Source: Pseudonocardia kunmingensis
Lineage (GTDB): Bacteria; Actinomycetota; Actinomycetes; Mycobacteriales; Pseudonocardiaceae
DNA length: 64,000 bases
Assembly (NCBI RefSeq): GCF_006716445.1
Contig: NZ_VFPA01000009.1
Location: 83,618-147,617, forward strand
Reading direction: 5' to 3'
Program-made: the position numbers and the translations under genes
Part shown: positions 32,941 to 40,200 of the stretch, piece after piece
How positions within the stretch are numbered: position 1 is the first letter of the stretch
Layout of the letters: the number at the start of each line of letters is the position of its first letter
The notes under the pieces: generated by a model
Told to the model about the DNA's origin: nothing
Databases searched by the model: none
The model's input: only the letters and a program-made list of their open reading frames with translations

Positions 32941-33306
32941 TCACGTGCAGTCCAGGCCGCACCCCGCACACAGCAGAACGACACCGTCGGGTGCATCGAG
33001 GTCAGCCTTGTCGGGCACCAGATGGCCGGCGACGTCGAACCAGATCGTCGAGTCCAGCTCGGCGCAGTCCTCCGGTCGTTCGAACGGCCAGATCCAGCCC
33101 GGTACCTCGATCACGGTGCGGCCGGGCCAGACGAACTCGTGCGCGACGTCGCCGGTGGGGCCGTGGAAGCGGACCAGTTTCTCGCGTGCCCGCATGGCGG
33201 TGTGGTCGAGCCGCGGGCCCTCGTAGGGCGGGAGGCCTCGGGCTGTGGCGTACGCGGCGACGCGCTCGGTGAAGTCGAGCTGGATGGTGTCGGGGATCGT
33301 CAGCAT
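32941..33306 (-). CDS. Hypothetical protein with C-terminal CxxC-type tail
   Basis: A 121-residue protein (MLTIPDTIQLDFTERVAAYA). The middle is rich in aromatic residues (FVWPGRTVIEVPGWIWPF) and the end is LLCAGCGLDCT with three Cys in seven residues, a possible metal site. Codon use is typical of the window and the start is ATG. It has no near same-strand partner. I do not recognise the family. Confidence 0.6.
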   Translation of the reverse strand: MLTIPDTIQLDFTERVAAYATARGLPPYEGPRLDHTAMRAREKLVRFHGPTGDVAHEFVWPGRTVIEVPGWIWPFERPEDCAELDSTIWFDVAGHLVPDKADLDAPDGVVLLCAGCGLDCT

Positions 33307-33510
33307 GCCGACCCCGGACGATGGGCGCCAAATTGACTGCCCTGCTGGTGGAGGCGGGGTGGCCAGACGGTGCTGAGCGTGTAATGGCTGTCCACGGGAT
33401 CGGCGTGCAGCACGCGAGGGGCTCGCGCTGCGAGCCCGACGTCGTCGATCACATAACCAGCAAGCCCGGTCTCGCGGAACGGGGTCGGGACGTGGCCACG
33501 GCGGTGCTGC

Positions 33511-34407
33511 TTAGGTCGGCACGGGCTGTGTTCGGGGTTGCAGGCTGTCCGTGATCAGCGCCGCGGTCCGTTCGGCCTGCAGGACGAAGCCGACGTGACT
33601 GCTCTCCAGGGTGTGCACCGTGAAGGGGTTGCCCGGTGTGAGGGCGTTGGCCTCGGCGATGAGTCGGTCCTGGACGGCGACGGGTAACGACCGATCGTTC
33701 AACAGCCGGATGTAGGTGTGCGGGATCCGTCCCCAGGTCGCGGCGTCGACTCGGGAATCGCCGGTCATGACCGCGAGTGACTCGTCGGGCTGGAGGGTGT
33801 TGAGGAACGAGAGGAATTGTTCGTCGGTGGCCTCAGCCATGACGGCGTCCTTCAGCGCCGCGAGGAGAGCCCGATCGGACGTACGGTAGTTCGCCCTGCC
33901 CACCCCGAGCTGGGCTGGATCTCCGACGTTGAGGCGAGACAGCCCTCCCGGGTCGTCGATATCGATTTCGCTGACGCTGAACTCGGCTTCGGACATGTAG
34001 GCGATGGGGTTGGGCAACTCGACGCAGGACCAGGCGGAGATGTAGACGAGCCCGTCGACGAGATCAGGTGCACGGTTAGCTGCAACGCTGATCGTCATTC
34101 CGCCGAGGCTGGCTGCGACCAGGACCACGGGCCCGTGCTCGGCGAGGCGCCGCACCGCATGGAGGACGCAGTTGACGTTGTCCTCAAGGGTCACGTCCGC
34201 GAGGGTTGCAGGTTCCTTCGCCCAGGCCTCGAGGTCCTGGGGAGCCTGGTAGGCGACGGGGTACTGGGCGTCCAGTAGCCCGTGGCCCGGAAGGTCCACC
34301 GCATAGGAGCGGGCACCGAGTAGCGCGAGTTCTCGCTGGACCGGAGCCCACAGGAACGAACTGCTCCCCGACCCGTGGACGAGGACGTAGGTGGGCGCAG
34401 GGGGCAT
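33511..34407 (-). CDS. Alpha/beta-hydrolase
   Basis: A 298-residue alpha/beta-hydrolase. The oxyanion-hole motif is YVLVHGSGSSSFLW (residues 7-20), the cap region follows DLPGHG, the nucleophile elbow is VAASLGGMT with Ser100, and the late His lies in LESSHVGFVLQAERTA. The elbow is A-A-S-L-G instead of the usual G-x-S-x-G, as in hydroxynitrile-lyase or esterase-like EstC relatives, to which the whole layout is close. The substrate is unknown. It sits among decayed genes and is probably cargo. Confidence 0.82.
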   Translation of the reverse strand: MPPAPTYVLVHGSGSSSFLWAPVQRELALLGARSYAVDLPGHGLLDAQYPVAYQAPQDLEAWAKEPATLADVTLEDNVNCVLHAVRRLAEHGPVVLVAASLGGMTISVAANRAPDLVDGLVYISAWSCVELPNPIAYMSEAEFSVSEIDIDDPGGLSRLNVGDPAQLGVGRANYRTSDRALLAALKDAVMAEATDEQFLSFLNTLQPDESLAVMTGDSRVDAATWGRIPHTYIRLLNDRSLPVAVQDRLIAEANALTPGNPFTVHTLESSHVGFVLQAERTAALITDSLQPRTQPVPT

Positions 34408-34468
34408 GTCGTTCCGTTCTCAGCGCGGGTTCTCGGATCTCGACTGACTCGGGTTGATCAAACCAGGT

Positions 34469-34600
34469 TATCTCGCCGTAGATGGTGATCCCTACCGCCT
34501 CGAGCACGATGACCCACACAAGTGACAACCCGAACCGGGCCCCGGGCACGCCGCTGGTCACGAGGTTGCCGATATCGACGAAACCGCCGACGGCGGTGAC
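34469..34600 (-). pseudogene. NRAMP-type metal transporter, short remnant
   Basis: The frame reads VTAVGGFVDIGNLVTSGVPG then ARFGLSLVWVIVLEAVGITI and YGEI. This matches the first two helices of actinobacterial NRAMP (Mn/Fe) transporters, which carry a D-x-GN-x-x-T motif followed by GARFG. A stop codon lies directly upstream and the similarity ends after about 44 codons, where unrelated sequence begins. No other NRAMP sequence is near, so the gene is a fragment left by recombination. Confidence 0.55.
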
Positions 34601-34684
34601 TCAGGGGGTCGGCAAAGTCGCGGTGAGTGGGCGCTGAGCTGCGACGACACGCGGTAGGGATGAGGGTGCGGGCACGACCCTGGG

Positions 34685-34888
34685 TCATGTCTCGGTCGTC
34701 AGCGGGTTGGCCTGCACCCAGCCGATGCCGAACCGGTACATGTCCGTCGCGTTCGAGCATGCCCAGTCGCGCAGGAACGCGGTGACGCGGGCGAGGCCCG
34801 CGGTCGTCTCCAGGTTCGCGAACCCGGGGTCGATGTGGAGCAGGATGGTGAACGCGGTCGAGCGATCGAGGTCGCTGGTCGCGGGCAT
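34685..34888 (-). CDS. Small hypothetical protein
   Basis: A 67-residue protein with the N-terminus MPATSDLDRSTAFTILLHID and then FANLETTAGLARVTAFLRDW and MYRFGIGWVQANPLTTET. It has a GGAAGGAG ribosome site, ATG start and normal codon use. It is soluble and of mixed composition. It is transcribed in the same direction as ssb, 180 bases downstream, and may be the last gene of that operon. Unknown function. Confidence 0.6.
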   Translation of the reverse strand: MPATSDLDRSTAFTILLHIDPGFANLETTAGLARVTAFLRDWACSNATDMYRFGIGWVQANPLTTET

Positions 34889-35067
34889 GGTGGCCAGCTC
34901 CTTCCGTAAGCAGGTGGCAGGACGGCGTCAGCGGCGGGACGGGCTCGTCAGGCAGGTGTCGCAGATGTCGCGCAGTGAGCCCGGCATGCCGTGCGACGAC
35001 GGCGGCAGGGCGGGCCCGACGGGGATCCGGGCCCGCCCTGCTGGGAGCGGGGTCAAGCGGGAGCTGG

Positions 35068-35547
35068 TCAGAACGGTGGCTCGTCGGCGGTGGCGGGCTG
35101 ACCGGCGGGCGAGGCCGAGGCCCACGGGTCCTCAGCGGGGTCGCCGCCGAGCCCGCTGTTGCGGCCGGGGCCGGTGGTGGCCGTCTTGACCTTGTTGACC
35201 TTGGCGGTGGCGTAGCGCAGCGAGGCGCCGACCTCGTCGACCTCCAGCTCGACGACGGTGCGCTTCTCGCCCTCGCGGGTCTCGAAGGACCGCTGCCGCA
35301 GTCTGCCGGTGACCATGACGCGCATGCCGCGGGTGAGGGTCTCGACGACGTTCTCGGCGGGCTGGCGCCAGATGTTGCAGCGCATGAACAGCGTGTCGCC
35401 GTCGCGCCACTCACCGGACTCCCGGTCGAGCGTGCGCGGGGTGGAGGCCACCGTGAAGTTGGCGACTGCGGCCCCGGACGGGGTGAACCGCAACTCGGGA
35501 TCGGCGGTGATGTTGCCGATGATGTTGATGACGGTCTCTCCGGCCAT
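35068..35547 (-). CDS. ssb: Single-stranded DNA-binding protein
   Basis: A 159-residue SSB. The ATG after GAGGAG gives MAGETVINIIGNITADPELR, the normal N-terminus; the frame stays open far upstream but that part is leader sequence. Residues 1-110 form the OB fold (FTVASTPRTLDRESGEWRDG, FMRCNIWRQPAENVVETLTR, MRVMVTGRLRQRSFETREGE). A flexible Gly/Pro linker ends in DEPPF, matching the acidic tip that recruits partner proteins. It protects the single strand entering during transfer or replication. One copy of the repeated leader element lies about 155 bases upstream. Confidence 0.93.
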   Translation of the reverse strand: MAGETVINIIGNITADPELRFTPSGAAVANFTVASTPRTLDRESGEWRDGDTLFMRCNIWRQPAENVVETLTRGMRVMVTGRLRQRSFETREGEKRTVVELEVDEVGASLRYATAKVNKVKTATTGPGRNSGLGGDPAEDPWASASPAGQPATADEPPF

Positions 35548-35700
35548 GACAGAACTCCTCGTGAGCAATGACCCCAGCGGGGATCGATGATCAGGTCCGT
35601 CGACAAACCCCCTGGCCTTGACCTCGCCCACCGATGCATTCATCGAGTGGGTTCGGCCCGTGGGGGGCTGTCGATCTGCGGAGCAGAGATCAGGTCGTGG

Positions 35701-35757
35701 CAGGGCCCCGGAGGGGGCGGCGGGGGTTCCGGCCCGTGCAGTTGGGGCCGGGTTCAT
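35701..35757 (-). promoter_or_regulatory. Leader element copy A (upstream of ssb)
   Basis: In transcript order: ATGAA, hairpin CCGGCCC/GGGCCGG with a nine-base loop, linker AACCCCCGCC, then hairpin GCCCC-CTCC-GGGGC. The same order is found upstream of three other genes of this block, and the second pair of the last hairpin is C-G here but G-C or U-A elsewhere. The ATG opens a frame that runs into ssb (MNPAPTARAG). Proposed to be a cis-acting structured leader. Confidence 0.65.
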
Positions 35758-35915
35758 CGGCGCGAACCCTGATGCGACCTGATTGGCTTCGAGCGGATCA
35801 ACAGCTCCCGGACCGGACCTGCTTGCGCCACCCTCCAGACCTGCACCCCCGGGATCGGTCTCCCGGTCGCTGGCCTGGTGTGTTCGGCCGCGCTGAGGTG
35901 AGAAGCGGCCAGGAG

Positions 35916-36944
35916 TCACGCGGCTCGATCGGACAGTCGTCGGGGGCGCAGTCCACCCCTGTCGAAGCCGGAGCTGATGGCCTCGGCGGCCTCGTAGGCA
36001 GGAATCCGCCGCTGTTGCGCGGCGACGTGTAGTGCCGCGCGGGCCTCCTCGTCGGTGAACTCACCTCCTGCTACGAGCCGCCCGAGGGCGTAGGCGGTTC
36101 GTACGAGGGTGTCGTGCGCGGTGCGGGGTGCGGCGTGGGCGACGGCGGCGGCGACCGTGTCGAGGTAGCGCTGGCGGCGGATGCCGGACACCGGCGCGCC
36201 GCTCTCTGCGGTGCCGCTCACCCCGGTGGCGCCGAGTTCGACCGGGTTCGGTCGGGGCTCGGGCTGGAGTGGTGTGAAGCAGGTCGCGAGCCAGCCCGGC
36301 AGCGGTGCGATCGGTGGGCGCCGCACGACCCTGTAGAGGCCGTCTCGGCGCCGGGAACCTGCCGCGACGATGAACCCGCCGCGGCCGCGGCTGTCGATGC
36401 GCCAGCCGGCTCGGGCGGCGGTGTTGCGCAGCTGGCTGTCGGCGGCGACACGGAAGTACAGGTGCTCGGACGGGCTCGGCGTGCGGACGGTGTAGGTGTC
36501 GCCGGGGTAGTGGTGTCCGGCCTCGGCTGCCAGGCGCGCGAGGACGTCGCGGCCGTGGCGCGCTCCGGCCCACTGTGGCGGTGCGGGCTCGCCGTGGGCG
36601 GGGTCGAGGTCCAGGACGTAGAGGTTGCTGGGGCCGCAGGCGATGCCGACGTTGCTGGCGGGCGATGCGGTCCACCAGTAGCGGATCAGGTCGGGGTCGA
36701 CCGTGGCGCGCTGCTCCCAGCCGAGGTGTCCGTCGGCGCACGGCACGGTGCCGGTGCAGTGGCGTTTGCCGTGCAGACACGGCGTCTTCGAGTGCGGCCA
36801 CAGCGGGAACACGTGCAGGCCCTGCCGCGCGGCCGCCAGCGCCGCACCCAGCAGACGCGGAGCTGGGCGACGGCGCCGGGAGCGGCTGCGGCTGGGTCGA
36901 CCGTGACCGGTTGCCGACGTCCGTGGTGAGTCGGGAAAGGCCAT
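35916..36944 (-). CDS. Bifunctional DNA primase/polymerase (prim-pol, AEP family)
   Basis: A 342-residue archaeo-eukaryotic-type primase of the mobile-element prim-pol group. After a basic N-terminus comes the family pattern GLHVFPLWPHSKTPCLHGKR, then NVGIACGPSNLYVLDLDP with metal ligands Asp112 and Asp114, then TPSPSEHLYF with His161, and IDSRGRGGFIVAAGS. A C-terminal helical PriCT-like region follows (YLDTVAAAVAHAAPRTAHDT). No helicase is fused, so it would rely on a host or plasmid helicase. It lies upstream of ssb on the same strand; together they support replication of the element. Confidence 0.88.
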   Translation of the reverse strand: MAFPDSPRTSATGHGRPSRSRSRRRRPAPRLLGAALAAARQGLHVFPLWPHSKTPCLHGKRHCTGTVPCADGHLGWEQRATVDPDLIRYWWTASPASNVGIACGPSNLYVLDLDPAHGEPAPPQWAGARHGRDVLARLAAEAGHHYPGDTYTVRTPSPSEHLYFRVAADSQLRNTAARAGWRIDSRGRGGFIVAAGSRRRDGLYRVVRRPPIAPLPGWLATCFTPLQPEPRPNPVELGATGVSGTAESGAPVSGIRRQRYLDTVAAAVAHAAPRTAHDTLVRTAYALGRLVAGGEFTDEEARAALHVAAQQRRIPAYEAAEAISSGFDRGGLRPRRLSDRAA

Positions 36945-37118
36945 GTGATCACCTCTGGGTCAGAGTGGCTCGCCGTTTCCCTGTTCAGGGGCGTTTCGAC
37001 GACGACGGGGTGTGTCGATGTTGGGGCCGTGGAGAGCGCACGGCGAAGGGTCGGTGGGTGCTCCGGTGCTCTCGGGACGGGCCTGAGGACGGCGCGGGAT
37101 GTCCTCGGTGTGTCGGAG

Positions 37119-37613
37119 CTATCCGCGCAGCTCGTGCCGGTAGTGGTCCTCGCCGCGGGTGTCGAGGTCGGCGTAGTCCAGCCCCAGGGAGTCCGCCAGG
37201 TGCCGCAGATCGGCGAGCAGGTCACCGATCGCCGTGGCGGGTGCCTCGTCGTTGCGCGGGCTGAGCAGCCCGGCCCGCACGGCGAAGGCCAGGGCGGCGA
37301 AGGCGGCGAGGCCGGCGCGGCGGCCGTTGTCGTGGCGGGCGCCCGCGGCGGTCCCGTCGTAGCGCATCCTGGCGTCGCCGTCGTACCAGGCCAGCAGGTC
37401 CATCAGTTGACTCAGGGACGCGACCGGATCACCCGGGATCGGCGCCGGGCACTCGGTCTTGTCCGCCGCAGCGGCGGTAGCGGCCTCGACGGTGGCTGCA
37501 GCGCCGGCGGCTGCAGCGGATGTGTCGTGGGGCTGCCAGGCTGCGCCGGTCGAGCGATCGGGCGACGGCCCACCGTGGTCGGACCGGATCCGGTTGCCCG
37601 GCCTGGCCATCAC
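37119..37613 (-). CDS. Hypothetical protein of the maintenance block
   Basis: A 164-residue protein beginning at GTG 37613 or ATG 37610; both overlap the stop of the preceding gene. The N-terminal 50 residues are Ala-rich and disordered. The rest, LSQLMDLLAWYDGDARMRYD and LADLRHLADSLGLDYADLDT, is acidic and helical. It is coupled to the next upstream gene and likely acts with it. No domain is recognised; gene pairs like this are common in actinomycete phages and plasmids. Confidence 0.6.
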   Translation of the reverse strand: MMARPGNRIRSDHGGPSPDRSTGAAWQPHDTSAAAAGAAATVEAATAAAADKTECPAPIPGDPVASLSQLMDLLAWYDGDARMRYDGTAAGARHDNGRRAGLAAFAALAFAVRAGLLSPRNDEAPATAIGDLLADLRHLADSLGLDYADLDTRGEDHYRHELRG

Positions 37614-38011
37614 CGGTAGTCCTCGATCGCCTCGGCGATCGCGGCGAAGGTCATCCGCCGGTCGTCGTTGGCCTGCGACGCGGGCAGCTCAGGCGCGATG
37701 TCGGGGTCGCACGAGTCGAGGCCGGCCCATTCCGCGACCGCGATCGGCAGCGACATGGTCGACTCGTCGCCGGGACGTCCGTAGATCACGACCGTGACCG
37801 GGTTCAGCCCGGGGTGATGGATCAACGCGGTGGTGTGCTCGACCTCGCGGCGGCCGATGATGCCGGCGGCCACGGCCAGTTCGCATAGCTCGCCGAGACA
37901 ACAGCGCCGTTCGACACCGTCGGTGTGGATCGCGGCGAGGTGGCTCCTGCCTTGGCGTTGCGGGTTGTCTCGGAGGGTTTGAATCCAGTCCTTCTTGATC
38001 GTCGGCTCCAT
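37610..38011 (-). CDS. Phage/plasmid-type hypothetical protein
   Basis: A 133-residue protein with GGAGAGAT before ATG. The N-terminus TIKKDWIQTLRDNPQRQGRS followed by ERRCCLGELCELAVAAG is a pattern seen in many actinophage and plasmid proteins that begin KxDWIxxLR and carry RxCCLG. The C-terminus contains DDRRMTFAAIAEAIEDYR, a short helical end. Function unknown. Its stop overlaps the next start, so both are translated together. Confidence 0.65.
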   Translation of the reverse strand: MEPTIKKDWIQTLRDNPQRQGRSHLAAIHTDGVERRCCLGELCELAVAAGIIGRREVEHTTALIHHPGLNPVTVVIYGRPGDESTMSLPIAVAEWAGLDSCDPDIAPELPASQANDDRRMTFAAIAEAIEDYR

Positions 38012-38170
38012 GCCGATCTCTCCTTCTGCGTGCGGATGGACGAACAGCGGGGGACCCAGGGCGGGCGTTCTCCCACCGGGCTCGAGGTGGGATGTGGCCG
38101 CGGTAGCCCTGCGGCGGGCGTGGCTCCGCCCCGGTCGGTTGGCGACGGCGAGCGGTGCGCGGCGGCTGGA

Positions 38171-39157
38171 TCAGGCCGCCAGCAGGTCGTAGGTGGCCTG
38201 CTTGCGGTGGGCGATGTGGTCGCCGACGAGCACCCGCCGGGCGCGCACGTCGTGGTTCGCGGCGGGGGCGTGGTGGTCGAGGTACTCCGTGATGGCCTGC
38301 AACGCCGCCCAGCGGGTCCCGCGGATCGGGGCCTGGGTCTGCGCGGAACCCCACAGCGTGGTGAGGGCCTCGGTGCGGCGGTGGGCGTTGTTGATCGTGC
38401 GGATCGAGGCGTCGTCGGTGACCGGCCAGATCTCACGGATCAGGTCGGCGAACTCATGGCTCGACATCGCGGTGCGGATCATCCGCTGTGCCTGGGCCTC
38501 GAACGCGGTGCTGTAGTCGTAGAGCAGCCCGAGCTTGCCGCGGATGTCGGCGACGTTGATCTTGGAGTTGCGGGTGTGCCGGATGGCCACGGAGTTGACG
38601 CGGCGGGCGATGGCGATGTTGAGCTGGTTCGCGCAGAACGGGCGGAACGGCACGATCATCACCCGGAACGCGCTATCGCCGTCGTGGGCGTTGAACACCA
38701 CGAGGTGTAGCTGGAGGGCGTCGACGCCGTCGACGCGCATCAGCTGCGGCAGCTCGATGGTGACGAAGGTCTTGCGTCCGTCCTCGATGGCGCCGGCGAA
38801 GCCGGTGCCGCGGGCGCCGGACTCGGCGACGAGGGCGTCGAGGACGGCGGCGCCGGCCTCGTTCTGGTGCACGCCGTAGGTGCGGCCCACAGTGGACAGG
38901 TAGCGGGTCTGACCGGAGTCGGCGTCGGTGTAGACCAGCATCACCTTGTCCGGATTGGTGAGCGTGGTGACGCCGTGCTCGGTGAGATCGGTGCCGGACA
39001 TGTCGAGCTTGCGGATGTTCCACCCGGCCAGCCCGGCGGCGACCAGCGCCTCGTGGGCGCTGCCGGTGCCGGCGACATCGGTGCCCAGCTGCGCCCAGGC
39101 GCTACGGCGGCGGGGATCGGCGGGGGCGAGCATCTCGGTGTTACCCAGAGCGGACAT
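38171..39157 (-). CDS. DUF932 / phage-plasmid-like protein
   Basis: A 328-residue protein of the DUF932 group found on conjugative plasmids and phages. Typical features are LGTDVAGTGSAHEALVAAGL followed by WNIRKLDM near the N-terminus, RTYGVHQNEAGAAVLDALV and the central VPFRPFCANQLNIAIARRVN followed by SVAIRHTRN. The family has been linked to plasmid maintenance, but the activity is unknown. The start is ATG. It lies between two hypothetical genes on the same strand, within the maintenance block. Confidence 0.82.
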   Translation of the reverse strand: MSALGNTEMLAPADPRRRSAWAQLGTDVAGTGSAHEALVAAGLAGWNIRKLDMSGTDLTEHGVTTLTNPDKVMLVYTDADSGQTRYLSTVGRTYGVHQNEAGAAVLDALVAESGARGTGFAGAIEDGRKTFVTIELPQLMRVDGVDALQLHLVVFNAHDGDSAFRVMIVPFRPFCANQLNIAIARRVNSVAIRHTRNSKINVADIRGKLGLLYDYSTAFEAQAQRMIRTAMSSHEFADLIREIWPVTDDASIRTINNAHRRTEALTTLWGSAQTQAPIRGTRWAALQAITEYLDHHAPAANHDVRARRVLVGDHIAHRKQATYDLLAA

Positions 39158-39367
39158 GGCGACGGGTTCCTCTCGGTGTGCAACAGGTGACGAACGGCGG
39201 GGTGCGGCGCAGCTGCTGAGCTGCCAGGGCGCAGGCGCATGTGCCCCGCCCGATCAGGAGTGGGCAGGCCGTCGAGCGGCGTGGTTCCGGAAGGTCGCCA
39301 CCGGGGCGTAGACCAGCGGCGCCGGTATCGACAAGATGAGCGCCTCCTCTCGGACGTCGAACGGTGA

Positions 39368-39390
39368 AGAGGCCATGCGGCGCGGCCTCT
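39368..39390 (-). terminator. Small hairpin overlapping the stop of the next gene
   Basis: AGAGGCC pairs with GGCCTCT across nine bases, starting at the TAG of the minus-strand gene and followed by TTC. It can act as a weak terminator between this gene and the DUF932 gene. Confidence 0.35.
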
Positions 39391-40093
39391 AGCCGCGCGG
39401 GGTGTGTGATCCTGCGGTTGCGTAGGCGCAGGTCACCGGGTCGCCGTGGTGGCGGCCGGGGCAGTCGATGGTGCTGAGGCGACGCTCAGCGACGGCGAGC
39501 TTGCTGCGGGAGAGCCGCTCGAGGTCGTCGATGGTGGAGCGCTTCAGCGCTTCGTGGTGGTGACCGGCCTCGGCGAGTCCCGGGATCTCCATCAAGCCCG
39601 CGAGCTGCCACATGCGCGCGTAGAGCCCGAACGCCGCTGGCCGCAGCGGGCTGAGCTGGTTCGCGGCGATCAGCGCGCAGCAGATCTCGGCCGCGGTCGC
39701 GGGCCGGGTGTCGCCGCCGGTGGCGACGCGGTCGAGGAGCTCGCGGCAGTGCGCGCGGTAGACGAACTCCGTGCTCATCCTCGAGGTGAGGGCGGTGTTT
39801 GGTGTTAGCAGCGTGAAGCTGTGGTGGAGCAGGTCGGCGCGACGGCGATGCCGATGCTGGGCCTGCTGGATCTCGTCCTCGGACCAGTCGATCAGGTCGA
39901 GGACCGCTGAGACGCCGCCGGCGCAGCGATCGCCGAGGAGGTCGCGGGCCGCGGTGAAGGAGTCAGCGGCTGCTGAGGAGAAGGCCTGGGTCGACCGTTC
40001 GGTGGGGACGGCTGCGGTAGCGGTGCGCGGGAGGTCGGGCCACTGGTCGGCGGCGATCGCGGGCGGCGTGGGGGTGTGGCTCGGTGTCGGCAT
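39389..40093 (-). CDS. Hypothetical helical protein of the maintenance block
   Basis: A 234-residue protein with a disordered start (MPTPSHTPTPPAIAADQWPD) and a helical body (FVYRAHCRELLDRVATGGDT, AEICCALIAANQLSPLRPAA, LYARMWQLAGLMEIPGLAEA). The end carries TIDCPGRHHGDPVTCAYATA, a C-x-x-x-H-H...C segment that could bind metal. GGAGGG occurs twice in tandem before the ATG (CACGGAGGG repeated), an unusual double ribosome site. A similar C-P-G motif occurs in the upstream ParB-like protein. Function unknown. Confidence 0.65.
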   Translation of the reverse strand: MPTPSHTPTPPAIAADQWPDLPRTATAAVPTERSTQAFSSAAADSFTAARDLLGDRCAGGVSAVLDLIDWSEDEIQQAQHRHRRRADLLHHSFTLLTPNTALTSRMSTEFVYRAHCRELLDRVATGGDTRPATAAEICCALIAANQLSPLRPAAFGLYARMWQLAGLMEIPGLAEAGHHHEALKRSTIDDLERLSRSKLAVAERRLSTIDCPGRHHGDPVTCAYATAGSHTPRG

Positions 40094-40146
40094 GATTGCC
40101 CTCCGTGTGCCCTCCGTGTGTGCGGGGTCGGGGTGGGTGCAGTGGG

Positions 40147-40183
40147 CCGGGCCCGCGCCGCGGGGAAGTCGGCGCGGGCCCGG
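40147..40183 (-). terminator. Strong GC hairpin between ParB-like gene and next gene
   Basis: CCGGGCCCGCGCC pairs perfectly with GGCGCGGGCCCGG across an 11-base loop. It starts 18 bases after the ParB-like stop. No T-run follows, as is usual for actinomycetes. It is expected to separate two transcripts or stabilise the upstream one. Confidence 0.5.
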
Positions 40184-40200
40184 TTGGCGGGGCCGCGGTG

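Noticed and set aside
33321..33554. Plus-strand frame of 77 codons before the hydrolase
   Set aside because: Short, overlapping the 3' end of a well-supported minus-strand gene, no ribosome site and no recognisable motif.
35701..35783. tRNA-like segment, because GGGTTCATCGGCGCGAACCC resembles a T-arm
   Set aside because: No acceptor, D or anticodon arms can be folded around it, and the piece belongs to a leader element that recurs without the T-arm pattern.
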